64,000 bases of DNA from Toxotes chatareus (lineage: Eukaryota; Chordata; Actinopteri; Toxotidae): contig CM028888.1 of the NCBI GenBank assembly GCA_016801885.1, positions 12,075,170 to 12,139,169 on the forward strand, in the 5' to 3' direction. The position numbers were made by a program, and so were the translations under genes. Shown here one piece after another: positions 1 to 9,395 of the stretch; the stretch's first letter is position 1; every line of letters begins with the position of its first letter. The notes under the pieces are model-generated. The model did not search any database and had not been told where the DNA came from. It saw only the letters and a list, made by a program, of their open reading frames with translations.

Positions 1-1899
1 TTATATCCTTCATTCAGGACTGTTTTACAAACGCTTGCACACACACACAGTGAAGAGGCTATTGAAATGGCAGAGGTGAAGGAGAGACATGATGATAATA
101 TTCATATGATATAATACAGCATCTTGAAGAACGGTTACCATTAAGATAGTTGTCATCACACAGTTTTGGCCTCTGAAGTGTTGTTCAGGAGGAGTGGAGG
201 GATCCAGTATCACACAGACCTCTTGAGCAGCTCAACGTGAAGAGCAGCATTTTCACATAATTAGCACTCCAGTTATGTACACTAAACACACATGCACAAA
301 CACCCGCAATCACACATGTGTCTGCACGTCTCCATGCTCCATTCCTCTTGACACACATTTGCACATAAAAAGAGAGCAGTACAGACAGGAGCATGGTGTG
401 CAAAGAAAGTGAGCCACCCCAGTGGTTAAAACAGCCTAAATGCCCTGTTAAATATTTATTAACCCCCACTCACCAGCATTTATTCACACACCTCAAAGAA
501 GATGCCACTCTCCTGTGCCTTCTTATAATGTACATTTTAGCAGTTTATAGAGGTGAACATATTTGTGTATGCACGTTGCACCAGTAGCATAGGCATTGTC
601 TTGAGGGACGCATGCAGATATGTATAAATAAATAAATGCAAACGTCCGTTTGCAACATGTAACACCAACACTTTTGTGATGAAAAACTGCATTGATTTGC
701 CAACCAATATGCCCATGTTGTGATTTAATGGTACAGCGAAGCCAGTGAAACACATGGTTGGTCAAGCTTTAGGACTTTCATGAATTAGAAAACACAGACC
801 AAATAGAGTAGTATTGCTGGTGCATGTGGTTAATTTTGTGCTCCCAAACCTTGAAATGAGAGCATAATGAGAATCGCTGTGGCCATGGTCTGATCCCCTT
901 TATCTAGCCAGAGTCCCTCATGAATAACTATGAATGTTATGTTGTCTCTGCAGTACAGATTTACACTGTTCTTCTGAGTTACCCTAATAATTACTTGTGT
1001 TCTCAACTGTAGCATATAGGTTAGGGCACACGGTTGGTGGGGGTGTATATGTGTGGGTGAGTTCAGGGAGCACTTTAAATTTAAATACCGACTTATGAAA
1101 ACACAGTGCTTTTGGATTGTATTTCTAAAAACGAAATATGAAGTAAATGAAAAACAAAAAGGCATTCTGTGCTCCTCAGAATCCCACATCATTTAAAAAT
1201 CCACAAACTTTACATCTTTAAAATCTGAACCTAAACATTTCACAGTAGAATATTGTTGAGGAAGGACTGCAGCACTCAGATGCTTTTGCTGGTCCATTAG
1301 TCTCATATGTAATATAATCATTAATAGAAATCTGTTTTCACAGTGACATGCTCAACGTGTTTATTGTGACGGAATTTTCTTTCATTAAGTCTATTCTCTT
1401 TCAGTCTACATTCTCTCATTCAGGCCATGTCAACACACAGGTCATACACCTGTCACTTACTATAGACCACAGTTCACGGTTTATCTCTTGCCTAGCTGTG
1501 AGTACGCATCTACTCATTGCCATCAGCAGTAGCCATAGCAACCAGGGCTACAGTAGAGACCCTAACAGATAAGAAGACAGAGTGTCCGGCAGAGGAGGTA
1601 AACATCCAAGATAAATAACCTGCTCGCACCAGGGTCACTGGGTAAAGTGTCAGTACCCAAAATGTTTTTCCAAATTAATAACCAATTAGCAGTGCCATAT
1701 ATCAGCAATCACTGTCCAGCAGTACTTTTGTCTTTTGATGTTCAGAACATCAGCAGGTCTCAGTGTAGGAGCATAGCTACTATCTTTTGCACCAGTATGT
1801 AAAATGGTGCTATAAAAGCTATAACATGCACAGTATAGATGGAGGTTTCTGATCATTTAAAAAGAAAAGATTAATTGAATAAGCAAACACCTGGCCAGT
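1..1899. other. Intergenic or intronic sequence, no gene recognised
   Basis: AT-rich sequence with short CA tracts (for example near 40-50) and no recognisable repeat family or coding domain. One segment, 1405-1497 on the + strand, has a good acceptor (pyrimidine tract ending TTTCAG) and a GTGAGT donor, and is open in two frames. The base before the donor is T, and neither translation resembles a known protein, so I do not call it an exon. Confidence 0.6.
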
Positions 1900-1919
1900 T
1901 TAGTATCTTTCTCTGTACC

Positions 1920-2512
1920 TTTCTGCAGGTATCTCTGGCTCTGGAGCTGCATGTTCTTGGTCTGTGGTCCTGGCTCCACTGACCTGCCGCTGTTTATTGT
2001 CTACAATTATCCATTTCTGACACATTACTATGCTTAATGGTCCACTCTGCTACAGATACATTTTGGATTAATATTCTATGCCGACTGTAATGTAAATAAT
2101 TACCAATTATGACAGCTTTTCGCTTCTGTGCTCTGTTTCCTATCATAACTGTAATCTGCTGAACACACAGTATCCACTAACTGTTCTGTAATCTGAATGT
2201 TGGCCCTCTAACATTGTTCACTGCCAACCCTGTTTGTATCATGTTTATATGCTGCATGTCCTTCTCCTCCTCTCCTCTATTCCCAGCCGTCCTATCTTCC
2301 TCCTTTCACCCAGCCCGGCCATCGGCAGGAGGGTCCCCCACATGAGCCAGGTTCTGCTCAAGGTTTCTTCCTGTTAAAAGGGAGTTTTTTCTTGCCACTC
2401 CTGCCTTAAGTGCTTGCTCTGGGGTCAGGCTCTGGGTCTGTGTAAAGCACTTTGAGACAATTTTGATTGTGGAAGGCAATATATAAATAAAATTGAACTG
2501 AATTGAATTGAA
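1920..2512 (+). mobile_element. L2-type LINE, 3' untranslated end
   Basis: The segment ends with a motif series typical of teleost L2-type LINE 3' ends: GGTTTCTTCCTGTTAAAAGG, then 'AGTGCTTGCTCTGGGGTCAGG', then 'GTAAAGCACTTTGAGACAAT', then 'TATATAAATAAAATTGAA' and a short run of AATTGA repeats at about 2490-2512. The last part is the target-primed reverse-transcription tail, so it fixes the + orientation and the 3' end near 2512. The left boundary is uncertain; the 'CTGGAGCTGCATG' stretch near 1940 probably belongs to the same 3' UTR. No reverse-transcriptase coding sequence is visible, so this is a 5'-truncated copy. Family assignment is from recognition, not a search. Confidence 0.75.
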
Positions 2513-3199
2513 AATTATAGTGATGCATTCGATTTGTATGGACCTTAAAGCACTCAGCTTTTTATGCATGTATACTTTCGAGAAGGTTTGAGTGCCTCAA
2601 GCTTGTGTCTTTAAGAGACCGAGTGAATGACTAACACTTTAAGAGCTTTTGTACCACTGATATAGCCTTGAGAACATCACCTCCAGCTGCTCAGCCCACT
2701 TCCTGAAGTCTACACATCTCCTGGGTAGTTCCCAGGTGAGACAGTACACATCTTTATGAATAATGCTGAAAAGGTTGTTACTGAATAAAAGCATGTGCAC
2801 TTCACTTCCCCAAAGTGGTACATTTGCCCATTTTAAATGAGGCTGCTACAACTGCCTTACAAAATCCTGTGTTTGTAACAGAAAGCAAACTGACCAAAGG
2901 CATAAATTGTTCAGTCTCATCTTTGGCTAAAACTAAAATCTTTAGAAAAAATGTTTGTATTCAGTCCTGTGCTGCCAAAGTACACTTTCACACACGTAAT
3001 GGACCCCAGGTGCACATCTACTGTAAATGTATTTTCTAATAGTTTGAGTTGTGAATTTGCCTGAACTAAAGGTGCAGTTACTTAAGCCAATGATACTGAT
3101 ATATACTGATTTAGGGGCTCAGTGGTGCATGCTAAAAAGCTGCCACCCACTGCTGCCAAGACCTGTTAAGTCAGTGCGGTTCCTCTATGCACATCTCTG
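2513..3199. other. Unique spacer between two LINE fragments
   Basis: No gene recognised. A 74-codon open frame at 2815-3039 has no known domain, no splice context and ordinary AT-rich composition, so I treat it as chance. The stretch from about 3105 may already belong to the upstream part of the next LINE. Confidence 0.5.
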
Positions 3200-3202
3200 A
3201 CT

Positions 3203-3765
3203 TGGAGTCACTTGGAGACATGTCCTGGTGTTCTTTGCCTCACATTCCTGACAGCTTTCCTCCACCTGAGCAATATTTTGAAAATTAAAAACATCCCGTC
3301 TCAAAGGGAAACTGAAAAACCAGTCCATGCATTTGTTACCTCCAGACTGGATGACTGTAATTCTTTGTTTAAATCTGTTAAAAGCTTCCACTTGATCCAA
3401 AATGCAGCAGTGTGAGTACTGACAGGAACTTGAATTATATTTCTCCCAGATTAACTTCTCTGCACTGGCTCCCTGTAAAATCCAAAACAGAATTTGAAAT
3501 CCTTCTCCCTACATACAAAACCCTTAATGAACAAGCTCTATTTTATCTTAAAGACCTCACAGAACACTTTGTTCTGTAAATTCAGGCTTACTTTTGGTTC
3601 CTAGAGTTTCCAGGAGAGAGGCAGAGCCTTCAGCTATCAGGCTCCTCTCCTGTGGAACCAGCTCCCAGTTTGGGTTCAGGAGGCAGACACCTTCTCTACA
3701 TTTAAGATGAGGCTTAAAACTTTCCTCTTTGATAAAGCTTTTAGTTAAGGCCAGTTCAGGTGAGC
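3203..3765 (+). pseudogene. Reverse-transcriptase C-terminal remnant of the L2-like LINE
   Basis: Coding remnant within the LINE. Conserved landmarks are the 'TSRLDDCNSL' segment (family form usually SRLDYCNSL) at about 3340-3370, 'LIQNAAV' at about 3393-3412, and 'LHWLPVK' at about 3460-3480. Several frame changes and a TGA at 3413 separate these blocks. A typical L2 protein is several hundred residues long; only the last 180 or so are represented. The polymerase active-site region (the YADD-type box) lies upstream in intact elements and is absent here. Confidence 0.75.
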
Positions 3766-4031
3766 CCTGAACCATCTTCTTAGTTATGTTGCTACAGGTC
3801 GGGGTTGCTGGGGGAACTCCCGTGACACACTGAGCACCTCTTTTCTCTTTTTCTCTCTCTCTCTCCACATGCATTTATATCACACCACTGCATGCCATTA
3901 ACTTTGTGTCTTCTCTCTCTCTCCTGTAGTTTGTGCGTTTCTTCTCTGTGCTCTCTCTCCCTGTCCTCATTCTGCTGATATCTCTGACTCCAGAGCTGCA
4001 TGAGCCAGATCTGCCACTACTACTCAGCACA

Positions 4032-4068
4032 CATCATCATCGCCATCATTGTTATTATTATTATTATT
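4032..4068 (+). repeat. ATC/ATT trinucleotide microsatellite in the LINE 3' UTR
   Basis: A short run of ATC units followed by about six ATT units, inside the 3' UTR of the L2-like element. CT-rich dinucleotide tracts lie just upstream at 3847-3867 and 3913-3925. Confidence 0.85.
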
Positions 4069-4374
4069 GGTGCTGCTAATATCCCTGTTATTGCACCTGT
4101 AGGTATCACTGCTATTATTACCATTATAACTGCAGGCAGACAGCCGCCCCCCCCAAAGTCCTGTTCTGCTGGCAGTTTCTTCTTGTTAAAAGGGACTTTT
4201 TCTTCTCCGCTGTCACCAAGTGCTTGCTCATGGTGGTAACTGTTGCCTTTGTCTCTATAATATTGTAAGGTCTTAAAGTGTCTAGAGAAAATACATGCTC
4301 AAAAATTACAGCCCCTCCAGTGACTCTTTTTTTGGACTTGTTTGGTTTCTTTGTTTTTCTTTGTTTTGTGTTTC

Positions 4375-4811
4375 CTCTTTTATTTTGAAGTTGCATTTTT
4401 GCACGAGTTGTGGTGTTACTTCCTGTCTTTGGTTTTTCCCGCCTTTGTGATTGTCTGCCCCGCCCTGATGTGTTTCACCTGTTCCCAATTACATTTGCCT
4501 TCCCTTGTGTATTTAAGTCTATGTGCTCTCTCCTCTCCCTCAGTCAGCTTCTCTGTTTGTTCTCCCTTGTTACCTTCTTTGTTGTTTTGTTCATAGACGA
4601 GTTCCTTAGTTTCCCTCAAGTTTGTGTTTCTGAGTTTATTTCCTTATGTGAAGTTGTGGATTTACTGAGTTTTGTTCCTGCTTGCCTGGACTCTAGTTTC
4701 TCCACCCATCAGCCTGTAAGCAAGTTTTGTTATTAAAATATTTTTACTGAATCTGCCTGCAGGAGTGTCTTTTAGGTCTTTTCCCCATGTTCCTAGCGTG
4801 TATCATGACAT
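4375..4811 (+). mobile_element. LTR-like block, possible solo LTR
   Basis: A block of distinct composition, rich in GTTTG, CCTTTGTG and 'CTGCCCCGCCCTGATG', that I associate with teleost retrotransposon LTRs. It is laid out like an LTR. A GC-rich promoter-like part (about 4440-4490) is followed by a TATA-like TATTTAAGTC at 4510-4519, a pyrimidine-rich stretch and an ATTAAA-type polyadenylation signal at 4732-4738. After that come a T-rich segment and a terminal CATGACA near 4804-4810. No adjoining gag-pol or second LTR copy is visible, so if the call is right this is a solo LTR or remnant. The left boundary is unknown and no target-site duplication was confirmed. Confidence 0.4.
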
Positions 4812-5279
4812 GTTGTGTTTTAGGTCTAGATAAATAAACCTGAAAAATTGAAAATTGCTCTCGCTTTCTCTCGCTCTCTCACTTACACAGACAAACAATT
4901 AAAAATAGCCACTTGTTCAGATGCCAGAAAGGAAATTCAGCCCTCAGCCTTTTCTTATCTTCTCTCATCTTGCAATTTACTGACAAGTCTTAGGCCGTCA
5001 TTTGCTGATCGGGGGCTGAATTCAGCCCTAAACCTCACAGCCAGTAAACAATCATTTTGTGTCAGTGACGGTGGGGGTCCATTGATAAGGCCATTTAGCT
5101 TCTTTCACAACCAAATGATTCATTTACATAAATTGAAGATAAAATCCTTTTCACTGACAATGATAATTACACTCATTATTGCTACACAAATAACCGTATC
5201 ATCTGAATGAATAGGCTCATAAATTATTGTATTTAAGCCACCAAGGCTCTTTCTCTCTCCCCCACTCTGCAATTGTTAA
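4812..5279. other. Unique AT-rich sequence
   Basis: No recognisable gene or repeat family. A 120-codon frame at 4848-5210 is open, but its translation is serine-, leucine- and isoleucine-rich and lacks any domain. It begins inside CT-rich low-complexity sequence, so I do not call it. Confidence 0.5.
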
Positions 5280-5296
5280 TTTTTTTTTTTTTTTTT
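5280..5296 (+). repeat. Poly-T tract (17 nt)
   Basis: Uninterrupted run of T. It could be the reverse of an old poly-A tail, but no retroposed sequence is recognised beside it. Confidence 0.9.
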
Positions 5297-5595
5297 GTAT
5301 TTTGCTCGTATGGAATCATGACTTGCATAAGTATGTCTACCGGCATAAAGACACTTGTGTAGTCATCAGAGACACAGCGAGAGTTGCTTGCTTTCTTGCA
5401 AACATGGTGCCACCTAGATATGCTTTGTAGAAAATATGATAGTGCTAATGTTGGATGTAGTGCAGATGTTTTTCAGGACAGAAGATTTAGACTGGCACAA
5501 GGAACAAAGTTAGAAAACTTCTGCTCTGCAAAGTACATGATAAAATCAAAGCCACACACAAAAAAAAGATTAAATTAATGTCATCTTACTTTCAG

Positions 5596-5673
5596 GAATC
5601 ACATATTGTTGTGCATCTGAGAGTGTGGGAACGCAGCTTTACTGTGAGGACCGGACTAAGCTGGCTGTTGATG
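5596..5673 (+). other. Splice-flanked fragment resembling an Ig V-domain end
   Basis: The 78-bp segment has an upstream ACTTTCAG acceptor and an ATG|GTGAGTA donor. In the frame that starts with two leftover bases it reads ITYCCASE, then SVGTQLY, then CEDR, then TKLAVD, with one G left over before the donor. This mirrors the end of an immunoglobulin or T-cell-receptor V-type domain: the F-strand Y-x-C-A-S, a CDR3-like loop, a position where FGxG is expected, and T-K-L-x-V followed by a phase-1 donor as in J segments. The FGxG motif is replaced by C-E-D-R, and no convincing recombination signal precedes it. A heptamer-like GAGTGTG (consensus CACTGTG) sits 15 bases before the motif without a nonamer. 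A second frame is also open at phase 0-0. This may be a degenerate IgV/J relic, a cryptic exon or coincidence. Confidence 0.25.
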
Positions 5674-8600
5674 GTGAGTAAATACCTCAAAACGTAGGCA
5701 CGCTGCATGTTGTCTCGTTTTCTGTTTCCATGTTAAATACAGCAGAACTGACATACTGACATATGGGTGTGGAATCTTTGGAGCTGCTTGAAGGCACAAA
5801 GATGAGATTAGAAATAAATAAAGTAATGAGTAATGTAACTAATTACTTAGATAATAACTTTCTCTGTGATTGATAAATAATGAGTGATTGATTACTTTTT
5901 TGTTTTAGGATTTTGCATGCTGGATTTCATTTTCAATGCTACTTTGATGGTAAAGAAAGGTTTTGCAGTTTTGTGACAAACCTTGTGGCAATAGCAGGTT
6001 GTGCAAAAATATTCGATTGTGCAGTAAACAGTAAGTACTATGTATACGACTGCATAGTTATACTGTGAAATGGGCATGAGCAAGATAGAAAATGTGCCTC
6101 ACAAGCTGTCTGCTGTGTATGTGTTAATTCCATCTTTCAAAGTTTTTGTTTGCTATTCACACACACAGACACATTCCTCATTTTCTAACATTTGTCTGAG
6201 TAAATATTCCAGATGATTTTCAGCTGAATGTACAACCCTCCAGTCTGGAGCCACAGGAAAATTGAGGCAAATAAATTCTCTCCCCGTGTAGCAACTGTAC
6301 CATCTTGCTCAGTGGCAAGATGACAGACATGGACATTAAAATGTGTGAGTGTGTGTGTGCATCTTTGTGTTTGAGTATGCACAGTTTTAGCACAGTGCTT
6401 GTGGTGCAGGTTGGTATAGGAAGAAACCATTGAGAGTTTCCGTCTGTTTTCCGCCATCACACTGTGAACGTCTGAACCACAGTTCCACAGGTCATCACTT
6501 ACAGATGGCTCCCCAGCCCACAAGCCCTCTGTCTGTGGGAAGGACCCCAGTGTCCCCCCCTGGTGCCCTGGTGCTCAGGTTTGGAGCTTCTCTGTGCCCA
6601 GATGGTAGACAGAGAATGCTAGTGCCGCTCATATGCATCCATCCATACCACACACACGCACACACACACAGACACACCAACAGTTGCATCCCCTGAGCTT
6701 GCTGTCCTCTAGACTTCCTGCCCTACTGCCGATGATGTTAAGACCTCGTTTTGTCCTCAGTTCAACCTATCCACCTTCTGTTGTCTCTTGCCTAGCACAG
6801 GTCGACACGGTGGGATTTATCTCCATACAAGGTGTGAGTTTGGACAGGATAATCTGCTGCTCAGTCTGGTGTCTGATGTCCCCAGTGCTTCACTCACATG
6901 CCAAACTGGAGAATGACCTAAGGACTTAAATAGCTGTCAAATAGCTAAGACCACAGATAGAGTTGTTTTACTGTCTTTTTTTTGTATGATTACAATCACT
7001 GCAACCTTTCTCCACTCAATTCATTCTACAATATTGGTCCGGACACACTGGTTCCCATCGTAGTCACTCTTTCAGCCTCTCAGTGCTGGTGCACAAATAT
7101 TAAATATCCTTGAGAGACAAAGCCGACCTCTTTCAGTGTGATACTTATCCTTGATTTGAGAGAAAGAATAGGGAGGAATATTGACTCCAGCAGAAAAGCT
7201 TTGCATTGAGCTGACTTCATCAAAGGACTGCTCTTCTATTATTCAGCGAACGACTCACCAGTGAATTGCACAGGTATGAGAATGGTTAGCTGGATGTGCC
7301 GCCTGAAATACTCCAAGCACAGACTTTCTCTTCAAGGAGATGTTCCTCTCTCTCAGTTTTAAAATCTATAATACTGTAGCACCAAATCACAAATAGTGGA
7401 AGCTTGGTTTGGTTGTAACCATATGGAAAATGCTGGGACTCAAAAGGGTCTTTGAAGGGTTGAGGCTCTGCTTATATCATTAGAAGGAATCTGCAAGGTT
7501 GGATAGTTGAGCTTCAAAGAAGAATGCCTCACTTGCCTAGCAAGTAATTAATAATTCACCAGGCAAACAAACCAACATTGATCTTAGAGAGTATACCTTT
7601 AAAGCGTAAAAAAAAAAAAGCACTACACACCACACACTGATTTTAGAGTGTGTGCCCATGTGTGCGTGTGCATTCAAACAAGCACCCACACTTTGTAAGT
7701 AAAGTGTGTTAAAATGATTAGCACGTACTAATCAGGAGAAAGTGTCATGGCAATAATTAGTAACTTTCTTTTCTTGTATTCTTTTGCTAGTACATTGGAT
7801 TTAACACATTCCACACTCATACACACACACACACAGATACGCAGACAGCACACTTCTTCTTGCCCTTTTAGACAGACACTACAAAGGTGCCTTCCAATAC
7901 AAATCAATTAAATGGTTCTCGTGATAGAGCTGCGACATTTGCAGTTAGTGGCCTTCTCCACCAGCCAGAGAGAGGCAACGACAACGTACCCTGTCAGCTC
8001 TGCCAAGTTTCTATTTCTGTGGAAAGGAAATCTTTCCAAACCCTGTCTAAAAGTTATGTAAAGAGGATGGCGCAGGCGTAGACTGGATCAAAAATTGCAT
8101 AACATGTCCATTTTAAATCATTTGAAATTACTGCAGTAAAAAACTAAAACAATGACATTTAAATCAATGCCTTGAAATCAAGCTTTTTTTTTTAATGTGC
8201 TAATGTTTTAAGTTTTAGCCTACCCTTTTCAGAGTCATGTTCCTGTGACACATAGACTCTGACTGTATCTGGGCACAAGAGGCTTTTCTTTCTTGTCAGC
8301 TGGAAGGCAGCCACCTACTAGGTCATGTATACTGTACCAGCTGTTATGGGGTGATGTTGGAACTCAGAGAAGAAGAAGTGGGGTTTCAGCCAAGATTATG
8401 AGGAAAAGGTACTACAAGGCACTTTTAACACTTGGGTGTTCAAGTATAGTTCTGGGGCATATGGATAAAAATTTTTCAAAGGGACAACACCTCTTCACAA
8501 GGCCCAATCTTTATTGGAAAAGGGGGGCTTGTATTGTTTGCCATTGAGCCTCCTAATGGCCTGGCCAGCCTTAAATGCTTTAAATGTTTATGACAGTAGC

Positions 8601-9356
8601 CGCTAACAATGTTTATAGTTACCACTTTTTCCCTGCTTGGGTGTTTCCTCAGAAGTATGATGGGCTGGGGGTGTTCAGAAATATGAAGGAATTCATCATC
8701 TGAAACACACAAACATGTAACAAAGTCCTTCAATGATTTACCCACTTTTCCTCTCAATCTCCTATACACTTCTCTATCTCCTATCCCATATGTGAAACCA
8801 CGATCACAACAAGTGTTGATTCTAACATCCGTTTGGTGCATCAGTGGAGAAACATAATGCTAGCAACCAACCTAACACTGTTCTTTCTTAGGTACTTTAA
8901 CCTTTTGTTGTGCTGGCTATGACTCACTGGAAAGCTAATGAATGCTTTCAGCTTTCCAGTTCTCCACCACTCACCAATAAGCCCCCCCACCAACACATAT
9001 ACACACACACACTCACATTAGCTCTCCAAAACCCATAGCAGAAAACAAATGAAAATCTTTCTCTTTCTCACATCCATCACACTCCAGACTCCACCAGCAG
9101 TCAACACTCTCTCTTTCCACTTCCCTGTGTTTATGTGTGTGTATATGTGCCCACTTTGACACATGTATACAAGCCAATCACTTTTGGCAGCAATTGCACA
9201 TAATTAATGGAGGAAGAGTTACATTCAAACAGGCTTTGCCCTCTAACGGAGCTCCGCAGGCACAGCTGCTTATCTCGTGCACTGAATTTTTGAGTGCACA
9301 TGCTTTGATAATCAAGGTGAGCCTGTTCAGCCTTATGGGTCCTGCCCTATTACCCT

Positions 9357-9358
<2 letters not shown>
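5674..9358. other. Unique non-coding sequence
   Basis: No gene recognised. Small CA/TG tracts occur near 6340, 6650-6672, 7660, 7823-7836 and 8998-9012, an A-run at 7608-7619 and a T-run near 8184. Splice-like islands were examined at 6503-6577 (proline-rich in every frame), 7247-7273 (27 bp) and 9258-9313 (ends AAG|GTGAGC); none has independent support. The stretch 9180-9320 is less repetitive and could be a conserved non-coding element, which only an alignment could show. Confidence 0.5.

Positions 9359-9389
<31 letters not shown>
9359..9389 (+). repeat. Poly-T tract (31 nt)
   Basis: Longest homopolymer in the window. It could be the complement of a retroposon poly-A tail, but no recognisable element follows on the right. 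Confidence 0.95.

Positions 9390-9395
<6 letters not shown>

Larger units (their letters stand above)
3200..4292 (+). mobile_element. Decayed L2/Maui-like LINE, reverse-transcriptase end plus 3' UTR
   Basis: Hand translation of the + strand gives the end of an L2/CR1-clade reverse transcriptase spread over broken frames. Successive pieces read FLHLSNILKIKNIPSQRETE, then HAFVTSRLDDCNSL, then FHLIQNAAV followed by a stop, then LTSLHWLPVKSKTEFEILL with TYKTLNEQALFYLKDLT, and later the family's C-terminal RLLSCGTSSQFGF block. Order and spacing match the region after the reverse-transcriptase catalytic domain in fish L2 (Maui-type) elements. From about 3780 a 3' UTR follows, with CT-rich tracts, a short ATC/ATT microsatellite and a second, variant copy of the 'TTCTTGTTAAAAGGGAC ... 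CAAGTGCTTGCTCATGG' tail near 4175-4232, ending around 'GTAAGGTCTTAAAGTG' at about 4282. It is clearly non-functional: 5'-truncated, frameshifted and with stops. Confidence 0.8.

Noticed and set aside
6503..6577. Exon-like segment after CACTTACAG
   Set aside because: Open in all frames because of high GC and few T; the GTTTGG donor is weak and the translation is low-complexity proline-rich.
7247..7273. 27-bp microexon-like segment
   Set aside because: Splice ends are acceptable, but it is open in two phases, has no partner exon of matching phase, and segments this short are frequent by chance.
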